From positions 1 to 64,000 of the forward strand of contig NZ_JACHFD010000015.1 of the NCBI RefSeq assembly GCF_014201715.1: 64,000 bases of DNA, in the 5' to 3' direction. Positions 35,930-44,053 of the stretch are shown one piece after another; position 1 is the first letter of the stretch, and every line of letters begins with the position of its first letter. A program made the translations under genes and the position numbers. This DNA comes from Haloferula luteola. Lineage in GTDB: Bacteria; Verrucomicrobiota; Verrucomicrobiia; Verrucomicrobiales; Akkermansiaceae. Under the pieces are notes generated by a model that ran no database searches, was not told the DNA's origin, and saw nothing but the letters and a program-made list of their open reading frames with translations.

Positions 35930-36763
35930 ATGAAACCAATGATTCCCATCATCCTTGCGCCTCGTCGACCGAAACCCCTGGCCGTCATTTCGACCTTCGC
36001 CTGCATCTCTTTCATCAGCCTGCTGGCAGGGCCGCGGGCGGAAGCAGTCACGACCCTCACCGCACCTGGCACCACAGGCGATCCCTTCCTCGATCCGGCA
36101 GTCACCGGGAGCTCAGTGTCCAGCTCGGTTTGGAACGAACTCAGTCAATCCACACTCAGTGGCTACGGCACCTACCCTGGCGCCACCGCCTGGCCGGCAC
36201 CCATCTCACCCCAGTCAGGCGATGCCACACCTGAATTCGACAAGGTCTCGGGAAATGCCTATCCCGCGAGTTCTTCCATCTACCTTGGCGGGTTCTCCAG
36301 CACCCCAAACGCAGACGGCGCCTCCTTCGCGATTTCCGAGAGCAGCCCGGTCAGTGGGCTCCAAACCCTCGTCTTCCAAATCCAGATCGGAGAAGCCTTC
36401 GGATACGATTTCAAGGACGGCATCGAGCCCGTGCTGAGCTACACCACAGCTTCCGGCACCGTGACAGGATTGGCCGCCGATTTCTCGGTGGTTTACGATG
36501 CATTCCAGAATGGGGAAATGTCCGGTGAGCCGGTCTACGTCAACACCTACGCGCTGCAATGGGATCTCTCCGGAGTCTCCGAGGCCATCAGCGGATTCAG
36601 CATCACCTTCGATGGCGTTCAACATGCCACCCTCTACGGCATGCGCTTGGATCAGGGCAGCGACGCCGCCAACAGCCTCCTCCCCGTTACGGTCCCTGAG
36701 CCCGCCGCAGCCCTGCTCTCCGGCTTGGGCATGCTCGCCTGGCTGAGAAGGCGCCGTATCTGA
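35930..36763 (+). CDS. PEP-CTERM protein, paralogue of the one at 18990-19622
   Basis: 277 residues. A long signal peptide (residues about 1-40, hydrophobic core FACISFISLLAGPRAEA). The region LQTLVFQIQIGEAFGYDF then SYTTASGTVTGLAADF and YALQWDLSGVSEAISGFSIT matches the protein at 18990 block by block. The C-terminus VPEPAAALLSGLGMLAWLRR plus RRI is the exosortase signal. There is no receptor gene next to it; the araC-type gene and the HemS-like pair are the nearest. A role in tetrapyrrole or metal capture is suggested only by the paralogue's operon. Confidence 0.82.
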   Translation: MKPMIPIILAPRRPKPLAVISTFACISFISLLAGPRAEAVTTLTAPGTTGDPFLDPAVTGSSVSSSVWNELSQSTLSGYGTYPGATAWPAPISPQSGDATPEFDKVSGNAYPASSSIYLGGFSSTPNADGASFAISESSPVSGLQTLVFQIQIGEAFGYDFKDGIEPVLSYTTASGTVTGLAADFSVVYDAFQNGEMSGEPVYVNTYALQWDLSGVSEAISGFSITFDGVQHATLYGMRLDQGSDAANSLLPVTVPEPAAALLSGLGMLAWLRRRRI

Positions 36764-36843
36764 ACGATGACAACTTTTCGTCGCCTCGCGCTCAAGGAAG
36801 TGTTATGAGTATTCTGTTCGTCCAACATCATCTTGATCGATCC

Positions 36844-37038
36844 ATGAAGACTCTTACTTCCACCAAAGCCTGTGCCGATTGCATCCACTGGAACTCAAGC
36901 GATGAGGGGGAAGGCGAATGCCGCCGTCATGCCCCTCAAATGATTGCGTTTGAAGTTGATGACGAAGTCGTCCTCGAATCCCGGTTCCCGATGACGGCGG
37001 CAGAAGATTGGTGCGGGGACTTTGAACCTGGCACGTGA
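36844..37038 (+). CDS. 64-residue four-cysteine protein
   Basis: Starts at the ATG at 36844 (a second ATG at 36805 would add 13 residues). It contains CADCIHWN, then CRRHAPQM and a final WCGDFEPGT: a C-x2-C ... C ... C arrangement suggestive of a zinc or iron-sulfur site. The chain between is acidic. No signal peptide, so cytoplasmic. A strong terminator follows 40 bases after the stop, supporting a real expressed gene. Function unknown. Confidence 0.7.
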   Translation: MKTLTSTKACADCIHWNSSDEGEGECRRHAPQMIAFEVDDEVVLESRFPMTAAEDWCGDFEPGT

Positions 37039-37078
37039 GTTCCTTCCTCATCGGGCACTCACTTCCCTGAATGATCCA

Positions 37079-37112
37079 CCTCTGCCGCGGACTTCGGCGG
37101 CAGAGGTTTTTT
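37079..37112 (+). terminator. Rho-independent terminator
   Basis: CCTCTGCCGC (37079-37088) pairs perfectly with GCGGCAGAGG (37097-37106), followed by six T. It ends the transcript of the four-cysteine gene and so separates it from the next pair. Confidence 0.92.
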
Positions 37113-37196
37113 GTGGCCGCGAAACTCAAGCTGCCATCGCAAGCCCGCAATCCAACGCGCGTCAATATCTCCAGATTGCAGGCACATTGCTGCACC

Positions 37197-37880
37197 ATGC
37201 GAAGCTTCCCGCGCAGCAAACCGCTCCAACCCCTCGCCACGGTCTACCGCACCGATCTCCCGATGGGCGAGTTATGCCGACACCTCCCCGGCGTCACCCG
37301 GATGATTCTGCGGTCCGATGGACTCACCGTGGCCAAAATCACTCGGATCTCCGCCCTCGGCACGGCCACGCGCGATCCAGAAAGTGGGCTCCACCTTCAC
37401 CATCCTGAACAGCTCACTCCCCATCTCGTGCGCTGCCCGGCAGATGCCACCCTGACCTGCGTCCTCCGCTCCAGTACCGGAGAAACGCCCCTCTCCCTGC
37501 ATTTCCCTAGCACCCCATGGGAATCGCGGTCCACTCGCCGCCTCCTTGACGAAACCCACGCCCACCCGGTCGAAGTCCCCGGAATCTGGTCAGAAGGCGC
37601 CGGGGCCTGGCTCGATGAGGGACTCCACCAATCCCTCCGCTTTCAGGCCGAGATGCTCCATCTCCTCTCGCTCCTCGACGAATTTCGCACCGTGACCCTG
37701 CACGTCCAACACGCCTCTTGCTCCCTAGAAACCACTCTGCGCCCCACCTTCATCGATCTCGATGGCGATCTGCTTCGGTTGTCCGATCGCCATGGTCACC
37801 ACGCCGTTCACCTCCACCCGCACCGCGTCCGCGCCGCCATGGACCACCGACATCTTCACCTCCATTCCCTCACCGCATGA
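37197..37880 (+). CDS. Unknown cytoplasmic protein, first of a coupled pair
   Basis: 227 residues from the ATG at 37197 (an alternative ATG lies at 37263). No signal peptide or membrane segment. Visible features: MILRSDGLTVAKITRISALG near 65-85, a strand-rich TCVLRSSTGETPLSLHFPST, and a His-rich end (HGHHAVHLHPHRVRAAMDHR, then HLHLHSLTA) with over ten His in the last 35 residues. The stop overlaps the start of the next gene. I do not recognise the family. The His-rich tail could bind metal or heme, which is inference. Confidence 0.6.
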   Translation: MRSFPRSKPLQPLATVYRTDLPMGELCRHLPGVTRMILRSDGLTVAKITRISALGTATRDPESGLHLHHPEQLTPHLVRCPADATLTCVLRSSTGETPLSLHFPSTPWESRSTRRLLDETHAHPVEVPGIWSEGAGAWLDEGLHQSLRFQAEMLHLLSLLDEFRTVTLHVQHASCSLETTLRPTFIDLDGDLLRLSDRHGHHAVHLHPHRVRAAMDHRHLHLHSLTA

Positions 37881-38698
37881 ATCCACCTGCCCTCGAAAAG
37901 CCCGTGCGACTCGATCCTCGGTCCCCCGAATTCTGGACCGGCCTCTCTTGCTTGGGCCCCCTGAACCTGCAAACCCGCACTCGCAGTCTCGAACTCATCC
38001 AATCCGCCGATCCCTCTGATACGGTCTTTGTCGATTCGGAGCACGCCTGGTTCCCCTCCTTGGGATGGAAAATCCGGCGCGATTCCGTGGTCGCCGCCCA
38101 CGCCTGTCCGCTCCCTTCGCTACCCGAACACGTTGGCATCATCGAAATCGACATCGATCAGGGCCACGAACGGGTCGGCCTCGCCCCGTTTTCTCGATCA
38201 TCCACCAGCGGAACCTTCCATCAATTGATCGGAAACTTCGGCATCCATGAACTTGAGCCCACAGAACTCGCCCGATGGCGAAAGTCCCAGCAAGCCCCGC
38301 TTGAGATGTGCCCCTGTTGCCAATCAGCAGCAGTCGAACGACGGGCCTTCCCCGACCTCCATCCCTTGTGCAGCATCCTCGCCGAAGTCGCTCTGAATAA
38401 GCTCGAAATTCTCATCGAAACCGCTTCACCTTCCCTTTCCGTTTCTCAGTTTTTGCGCCCGGATCAGATCGATACCTGCGATGGCATCATCGCCCGCTCC
38501 CTTCTTCCTCCCTCTCTTTTCCGGGTCGATCCCCTGCTCCTTCATGCTCTCTGGATTTTCCCTCAAGCCGTCGATGGAGAACGGCGGACGGTCCTTCACG
38601 CCTATGACCCCCTCGGTCAGCGCATCCTGGCGATTTCCTGCCCCAACCCCGATCAACTGGCGACCTGGCAAGGACTCGCCAAAGCCTACTATGGTTGA
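37877..38698 (+). CDS. Cytoplasmic protein with HemS/ChuS-like C-terminal segment
   Basis: 273 residues; ATG overlaps the previous stop (ATGA), so it is translationally coupled. A CPCC pair occurs at about residues 140-143 (EMCPCCQSAAVERR). The C-terminal segment FRVDPLLLHALWIFPQAVDG then RRTVLHAYDPLGQRILAIS resembles by eye the HemS/ChuS/HmuS pattern 'IDpaaIaeaWvVrKPt.dG.vtSLElFdadG..Ia'. If the resemblance is real it is a heme-handling protein. Without alignment it remains weak. No signal peptide. Confidence 0.5.
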   Translation: MNPPALEKPVRLDPRSPEFWTGLSCLGPLNLQTRTRSLELIQSADPSDTVFVDSEHAWFPSLGWKIRRDSVVAAHACPLPSLPEHVGIIEIDIDQGHERVGLAPFSRSSTSGTFHQLIGNFGIHELEPTELARWRKSQQAPLEMCPCCQSAAVERRAFPDLHPLCSILAEVALNKLEILIETASPSLSVSQFLRPDQIDTCDGIIARSLLPPSLFRVDPLLLHALWIFPQAVDGERRTVLHAYDPLGQRILAISCPNPDQLATWQGLAKAYYG

Positions 38699-38708
38699 TG
38701 CCCATGGC

Positions 38709-39935
38709 TCATCGGCCATCGAGACGTGCCTGCCATAAAGCGGCCGCCTCTGGATCGGCGGATTCCAAATATCGAACCATCCCGGCGATGGCAGATCGGG
38801 TCACCTCGGAATCGGGTGCCGTCGCCAACCATGCCGATGTCGCCGCCGGGTCTTGGGCACTCCATTCCTCGAATCGATCGCGGATTCCGTCGGAGGACCA
38901 GTGCGTGCCCAGCACTTCCAAGAACCCGGCTTGCCCCGTCGTCGCCGTCCGCGACGCGCCCGCAACGTCGCAGAATTTCGTGAAATCATCGAACTGGATC
39001 CACCGTTCGCCTGCCACCTGAGACCAAACCCCTGCCGCCGTTTCGTAGGGCAATTCCGTCAACGGCCACTGGCTGGATCTCCAGGCAAACGCTGCCATCG
39101 AATCGTCCTCGTCTGGCAACCCGGCAATCCACTCGACCGCATTCTGCACATCGACATTCGGACCCTCGATTTGCTCCAAAAAAGCCGCCCTCGTGCCTTG
39201 GAAGAGTTCGTTTCCAGTAAGGCCCAAGGAAGAGTTCGACAACCATTCTCGTGCTGCCACCGGATCCTGCCGGATCCAACCTTCGATGACAGCGGTGCGC
39301 CCCCCCAATGAGGCCAACTCTGGATGTTCGTCGAACCACTGCATCGCGCCTTCCGGATCGACCGTTCCCCACCCTCGAGCCACCGACTGCAGGTCCTGGG
39401 GAGGCAATCGAGGAGGATCTTGATTCGATAAATACGCCAAGGCTCCCTGAGGATCGATCTCCCCCCACCGCGTCGCAAAATCCCCATACTCGTGAAAAGT
39501 CCGGCCCAATTGATGGATCTCCAAGAACATTTCGTGCAATGCCGGACCATCCTCCGCGCGCATCAATTCAATGAGCAGTCCGTAATTCCGGGTCCTGCGT
39601 CGGAAGTTGGGATCGTTCATCACCGTGCGGCAGGCAGAAAGCAGTTTCTCATTCACCTGCCCTGGCACTGCCGCCGCCTCAATTTCGACCAATTGGTTAA
39701 GCAATCGCGCCGTTTCGGCATCCGGCATGGCTGCCGCGGGGGAGGCATCCCGGATCTCTCCACCGCGCTGAGTCCACTTGTTCGACCTCTCCGCCCCGTC
39801 ACCCTCGCCCCTCTCTCCCGCCTTCACCACCTCTTGATGTTGATTCCAACCGTAGATCCATCCCCCGGCGGCAAGCAGGCCTAGCAACCAGGTGCTCCAA
39901 GATTTCGACCGACCAGAGGATGGATTTTCATTCAT
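38709..39935 (-). CDS. Membrane-anchored alpha-helical repeat protein of unknown function
   Basis: 408 residues from the ATG at 39935. One N-terminal anchor (SWSTWLLGLLAAGGWIYGW) and a large outside part of helical repeats, each with the pattern 'W...DP..A..WL' (RWGEIDPQGALAYLSNQ, GWGTVDPEGAMQWFDEH, GWIRQDPVAAREWLSN, EWSAQDPAATSAWLAT). This repeat type is common in secreted proteins of Verrucomicrobia. It ends close to the coupled pair, facing it, and is divergent from the cobalamin riboswitch operon. Confidence 0.72.
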   Translation of the reverse strand: MNENPSSGRSKSWSTWLLGLLAAGGWIYGWNQHQEVVKAGERGEGDGAERSNKWTQRGGEIRDASPAAAMPDAETARLLNQLVEIEAAAVPGQVNEKLLSACRTVMNDPNFRRRTRNYGLLIELMRAEDGPALHEMFLEIHQLGRTFHEYGDFATRWGEIDPQGALAYLSNQDPPRLPPQDLQSVARGWGTVDPEGAMQWFDEHPELASLGGRTAVIEGWIRQDPVAAREWLSNSSLGLTGNELFQGTRAAFLEQIEGPNVDVQNAVEWIAGLPDEDDSMAAFAWRSSQWPLTELPYETAAGVWSQVAGERWIQFDDFTKFCDVAGASRTATTGQAGFLEVLGTHWSSDGIRDRFEEWSAQDPAATSAWLATAPDSEVTRSAIAGMVRYLESADPEAAALWQARLDGR

Positions 39936-40084
39936 GATGGAAGAGCTGACATAAGTCATGAAAGGCCAACCCATCACAAGCAAAAGCCAATCAATTTCCC
40001 GAACCTCGGAGAATCATGCCCGCGAATCGATGCCGGAAAATTGAGCGATCGTGCCTTGCCGGACCCAGCATGCTCCGCTTTTCT

Positions 40085-40240
40085 CGGTCCGACGCTGACG
40101 CCGGGATGCATGGAATCCGGTGAAAATCCGGAACAGACGCGCTGCGGTAACTGGTCACGAATTCCCAAATTGCCAATCTTTGCTCGAGCGGAGGTGAAGG
40201 CGGGAAGGAGGTTTGGCACCAGGAGTCCGAAAACTTCGTC
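40085..40240 (+). promoter_or_regulatory. Cobalamin riboswitch
   Basis: The conserved core reads GGAATCCGGTGAAAATCCGG (40112-40131) and continues AACAGACGCGCTGCGGTAAC; this matches the cobalamin (adenosylcobalamin class) consensus 'GGaA..cGGTGAAAaTCCgg.aC.G.cCcGC.aCTGt'. About 70 bases on, CACCAGGAGTCCGAAAAC matches the 3' conserved 'CaGgAGtC.GAagAC' block. The boundaries given are approximate. It lies in the 5' leader of the DUF4465/BtuB-type operon and should lower its expression when B12 is plentiful. Confidence 0.85.
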
Positions 40241-40260
40241 CCGCAGGTCGCCGTTCGTTT

Positions 40261-40376
40261 CCGTGGAATCCGAGCCACGGAAATTGACCCACTCCTTCGC
40301 GACCCAAGGAGTGACGGGAAGCCGTCGTCGGGGCCTTGGCTCCCGACGCGTTCTCGCTCGGCCATCAACGAGAACT
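40261..40376 (+). promoter_or_regulatory. Chain of stem-loops between riboswitch and start codon
   Basis: Four small perfect stems follow the aptamer: CCGTGG/CCACGG (40261-40280), ACTCCTT/AAGGAGT (40291-40312), CGTCGGG/CCCGACG (about 40327-40349) and GTTCTCG/CGAGAAC (about 40350-40375). The second hides an AAGGAG sequence and the last ends just before the ATG at 40383, so this looks like a translation-control expression platform. No T-run is seen. Confidence 0.5.
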
Positions 40377-40382
40377 CCAATC

Positions 40383-41153
40383 ATGATTCCACGTATTGTC
40401 GCCGCAGCTGCCCTCTTGGCCAGCCTGCCTGCCCTCGCCGTTACCGTCACTTTCGAAGACCTGACTCCGTCCACCGCCTACGCTGGCGGAGGAGCCTACG
40501 AAAATGGAAGTGCCCTTGCCGGTTCCTTCACCTCCGGCCCTCTCACCCTCACCAACAACTACAACTCCAGTTGGGGTTCCTGGTCCGGCTGGGCATTTTC
40601 CACCACCACCGACATCACCACTCCCGGTTACGACAACCAATTCAGCGCTTTCGCCGGGTCCGGAGCTGCGGGCAGTGCCACTTATGCCATTGCTTACAAC
40701 GACAGCACCATCGCCATTCCCAGCGGCTATCAGATTGCCTCGCTGAATCTCACCAATACTACCTACGCCGCTCTCTCCATGCGAGATGGTGATGCCTTCG
40801 CCAAACAATTCGGCGGCACTTCGGGCGACGACCCCGACCTCTTCCAAGTCGTTTTCACCGGTTACCTGAGCGGATCCAGCATTGGCACCGTTACCTTCGA
40901 CCTCGCCAACTACACCTTCAGCGACCCCTCGCTCGACTACCTCGTCGCCGACTGGATGGAAGTCGACCTCTCCTCTCTGGCGGCCGCCGATGAAATCAGC
41001 ATCACCTTCACCTCCACCGACGTCGGGGCCTGGGGCATCAACACCCCCACCTATCTCGCCGTCGACAACATCGTGCTCAACGCCGTGCCCGAACCCAGCA
41101 TCCTCCTCCTCGGTGCGCTGGCTCCCGTGGCGTTGCTTCGCCGCCGTCGCTGA
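40383..41153 (+). CDS. DUF4465-like PEP-CTERM surface protein, B12-regulated
   Basis: 256 residues from the ATG at 40383. Signal peptide MIPRIVAAAALLASLPALA. The body follows the DUF4465 pattern: VTFEDLTPSTAYAGGGAYEN, SGPLTLTNNYNSSWGSWSGW, AFAGSGAAGSATYAIAYND, LTNTTYAALSMRDGDAFAKQ then FGG, ending near WGINTPTYLAVDNIVL. The C-terminus VPEPSILLLGALAPVALL plus RRRR is the exosortase signal. DUF4465 proteins neighbour BtuB-type receptors in Bacteroidetes; here the riboswitch upstream ties this one to cobalamin. Probably a surface corrinoid-capture protein. Confidence 0.87.
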   Translation: MIPRIVAAAALLASLPALAVTVTFEDLTPSTAYAGGGAYENGSALAGSFTSGPLTLTNNYNSSWGSWSGWAFSTTTDITTPGYDNQFSAFAGSGAAGSATYAIAYNDSTIAIPSGYQIASLNLTNTTYAALSMRDGDAFAKQFGGTSGDDPDLFQVVFTGYLSGSSIGTVTFDLANYTFSDPSLDYLVADWMEVDLSSLAAADEISITFTSTDVGAWGINTPTYLAVDNIVLNAVPEPSILLLGALAPVALLRRRR

Positions 41154-41174
41154 CGTCGACCCGTCGTCACTCTC

Positions 41175-43145
41175 GTGAACGCGAAATGGGCCTGCTTGTT
41201 GCTCCTCGCCCCCCTCTTCGGGGCTGAGGAAGAACAGGACGTGTTGCCGACCTTGGTCGTCGATGCCGATCAGCCCAACTCAGTGCTGCCAGCCCATTTC
41301 GCGGGCAACGCCACGGTGATCGACGCCGAAACCATCGCCCTCTCCGGATCGCGCTCCGTCGCCGACCTGCTCGCGGCAGAAGGTGGTGTCCGTTTCACCA
41401 GCACCTCAGGCAATGCCGCCGATGGCACCGCCCACCTGCGGGGGTTTGGGGAAAACGCCGCTTCACGAGTTCTGATCCTCGTCGATGGCCGTCCCATCAA
41501 TCGCGCCGACATGGCTTCCGCCTCATGGCTGGAAGTCCCCATCGCCCGGTTGGAGCGTGTTGAAATCCTCCGCGGCAGTCAGACCGCACGTTTTGGAGAT
41601 CATGCCGTCGGCGGCGTCATCCATCTCATAACCAAACAACCCGGCTCCCCCCATACCTCCATCGAAGCCGCCGCCGGCAACGATGGCACCTCGATCCAAC
41701 GCCTCTCCCACCAACAACCCATCGGCCAACACGGACTCACCTTCGACTTCGAGCGCAACCTCACCGACGGCTGGAGAGAAAACGCTGGCCATGAACTCGA
41801 ATCCGCCTCTCTCCGGTGGACCACTCCCCTTCTCCCCGCTCTCGAAGCCGACTTCGGCCTCCAATGGGCGGATGAACGAGGGGGGTTCCCCGGGCCTTTG
41901 ACCAAGGACCGCCTTCTCGCAGACCCTCGACAATCGATCTACGCCCTCTATGGCCAGGCCGATCAGTATTTCACCGAACAAACTCGCTGGAGTGGTGATG
42001 CGACTTTCACCGCCCGACGGGATGCCTGGACATTGGAGCTGCCAATCTCCCTCCACCAGCGCGACCTCGCCTGGAATTTCGGCCCCGGCTTCCACACCGA
42101 CAACCTCCTCGCAACCTACCGGCTTGCTCCGCACCTCGCGTGGGACACCGAGCGAATCTCCCTCCACGCAGGAATCGAAGCCCAGCAGGACACGCTCGAT
42201 CTCGCCCAGTTCGCAGAAATCGAGAGGATTCACCGCACCTCCACCTCCTCCCTCGAACGACAGGTATTCTCGCTTCATGCGGGTGGCGAGGCGGAGCCCT
42301 GGGATGGGCTCCACCTGACGGGCGATTTTCGTTGGACGCGGGCCACCACCGACGCCCGCTCAAAGAGCCTCATTGCCCCCAAGGATGCTTCCCTGAACTT
42401 TCAACGAGGCAATCAAGAGTCGAACACCGCCATGCAGCTCGGCCTCCGCTGGGAACCGACCTCCAACACGGCCACTTGGCTTCGCTACGATCGTCTCTAC
42501 CGGCTCCCTTCCACAGATGAGATTGCCTCTTACCAAGGCTTCCCTCTCACCCAACCGTTCAACGATCAACTCCGCGCCGAAACGGGTCGCCAATTCGAAA
42601 TCGGAGCCGAATGGCAACCCGGTGCATGGACTTTCCGAACCAACGGATTTGTCCAATGGTTAGAAGGAGAAATCCTCTACGACTACCATCAAAACCTGAA
42701 CGTCAATCTCGCGGACACTCGCCGCGCCGGATGGGAAACCTTCATCGGCTACCAATCCCGCCACTGGGACGCATCCATTCAAGGCACCACCCTCAAGGCT
42801 GAATTCGAAAATGGCCCCTACTCGGGCAAGGAAATCTACTTGGTGCCCCGGCATGAGCTCACCGCCACACTCACCTGCCGCCCCATCGACACTTTTACTC
42901 TGCAGGGAGAATTCCAGCACGTCAGCTCTTCCTACGAAGGCAATGATTTCCTCAACACCCAAGAGAAACTCCCTGGATACAACATCTTCAACCTTCTCAT
43001 CAGCTACCAAGCGCGACCCGGATTATCTCTCTACTGCCGGATCAACAACCTCCTCGACGAACGCTACTCCACTCTCAAATACAGCGGACTTTGGTATCCT
43101 GCCGCCGGCCGCCAATTTCTCCTCGGATTCCGCCTTGAACGATGA
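41175..43145 (+). CDS. btuB: TonB-dependent vitamin B12 receptor, BtuB-like
   Basis: 656 residues from a GTG; signal peptide NAKWACLLLLAPLFGAEE. TonB box region LPTLVVDADQ, plug with VADLLAAEGGVRF, HLRGFGENAASRVLILVDGR and RVEILRGSQTARFGDHAVGG, and a barrel ending in FLLGFRLER. Plug motifs and size (BtuB of E. coli is about 614 residues) suit a vitamin B12 receptor, and control by the cobalamin riboswitch makes that assignment strong. It starts 21 bases after the DUF4465 protein. Confidence 0.88.
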   Translation: MNAKWACLLLLAPLFGAEEEQDVLPTLVVDADQPNSVLPAHFAGNATVIDAETIALSGSRSVADLLAAEGGVRFTSTSGNAADGTAHLRGFGENAASRVLILVDGRPINRADMASASWLEVPIARLERVEILRGSQTARFGDHAVGGVIHLITKQPGSPHTSIEAAAGNDGTSIQRLSHQQPIGQHGLTFDFERNLTDGWRENAGHELESASLRWTTPLLPALEADFGLQWADERGGFPGPLTKDRLLADPRQSIYALYGQADQYFTEQTRWSGDATFTARRDAWTLELPISLHQRDLAWNFGPGFHTDNLLATYRLAPHLAWDTERISLHAGIEAQQDTLDLAQFAEIERIHRTSTSSLERQVFSLHAGGEAEPWDGLHLTGDFRWTRATTDARSKSLIAPKDASLNFQRGNQESNTAMQLGLRWEPTSNTATWLRYDRLYRLPSTDEIASYQGFPLTQPFNDQLRAETGRQFEIGAEWQPGAWTFRTNGFVQWLEGEILYDYHQNLNVNLADTRRAGWETFIGYQSRHWDASIQGTTLKAEFENGPYSGKEIYLVPRHELTATLTCRPIDTFTLQGEFQHVSSSYEGNDFLNTQEKLPGYNIFNLLISYQARPGLSLYCRINNLLDERYSTLKYSGLWYPAAGRQFLLGFRLER

Positions 43146-44053
43146 ATGCCCTCGCCTGTCTCTTCCTCGCCACCGCGCCCATCATTGCACTCGCTGGTCC
43201 CTATTCGGGAGCCGCAGGCACCACGGGCAGTGAAGCCATTGCCATGGGCGACAGCCGCTTTCTTGGCTGGGCATCCGGCCACAGCGCGCTCACCTACGGC
43301 AGCGATGTCGACAGCACCTGGCGCACTCCGGCAAAAGCCACAGGACCAGCCACCGGCGATTCTTTCGACATCGTATGTCTCGGTAATGGGGGCCGCATCA
43401 CCCTGATCTTCCCCCTTCCCGTCTGTGATGGCGATGGACCTGACTTCGCCGTCTTCGAAAATGCTTTCAGCAATACCTTCCTCGAACTCGCCTTCGTCGA
43501 GGTCTCCAGCGATGGAGAGAATTTCCACCGCTTCCCGACCGCCTCCCTCACCGCTTCCCTCGTAGGGGCCTTTGGCACCGTTGATCCCACCCAGATCGAT
43601 GGTTTTGCCGGCAAGCATCGACTCGGGTACGGCACCCCCTTCGACCTCGCCGACCTCCCTGACGATCCGACCTTAGACAAGCAGTCCATCCGCTTCATCC
43701 GCATCGTTGACATCATCGGTGACGGCAAAACCAAAGACAGCAGCAACCGCCCCATCTACGATCCGACTCCCACTGTGGGCAGCGGGGGCTTCGACCTGGA
43801 AGCCGTTGGCATCCTCCACGCCAATGACGGCCCGATTGCGACCCTCGATCTCGCCAAGATCGAGGATGGCATCCGGCTCCATTGGGAAAGCAACCCCGGT
43901 AGCACCTATCAGGTCGAGACCAGCTCGACCCTCGTCGATTGGGAAATCGCTGAAACGATTGCCGGCAGCCCGACGGGAAGCCTCACTGAATGGATCTCAC
44001 CGCCGACCACCGAAACTCACCGCTACTGGCGCATCGTACGTCTTACCCAGTAG
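43142..44053 (+). CDS. Secreted protein of the B12 uptake operon
   Basis: 303 residues; ATG overlaps the receptor stop (ATGA). Signal peptide MNALACLFLATAPIIALAG. The body has a conserved-looking core: GSEAIAMGDSRFLGWASGH, TWRTPAKATGPATGDSFDIV, GDGPDFAVFENAFSNTFLEL, FVEVSSDGENFHRF and SIRFIRIVDIIGDG, a beta-sandwich 'cell surface protein' type that I have seen beside corrinoid receptors. The C-terminal 75 residues form the small Verrucomicrobial beta domain (GSTYQVETSSTLVDWEIAET). No PEP-CTERM tail. It overlaps the convergent metE by 11 bases. Confidence 0.75.
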   Translation: MNALACLFLATAPIIALAGPYSGAAGTTGSEAIAMGDSRFLGWASGHSALTYGSDVDSTWRTPAKATGPATGDSFDIVCLGNGGRITLIFPLPVCDGDGPDFAVFENAFSNTFLELAFVEVSSDGENFHRFPTASLTASLVGAFGTVDPTQIDGFAGKHRLGYGTPFDLADLPDDPTLDKQSIRFIRIVDIIGDGKTKDSSNRPIYDPTPTVGSGGFDLEAVGILHANDGPIATLDLAKIEDGIRLHWESNPGSTYQVETSSTLVDWEIAETIAGSPTGSLTEWISPPTTETHRYWRIVRLTQ

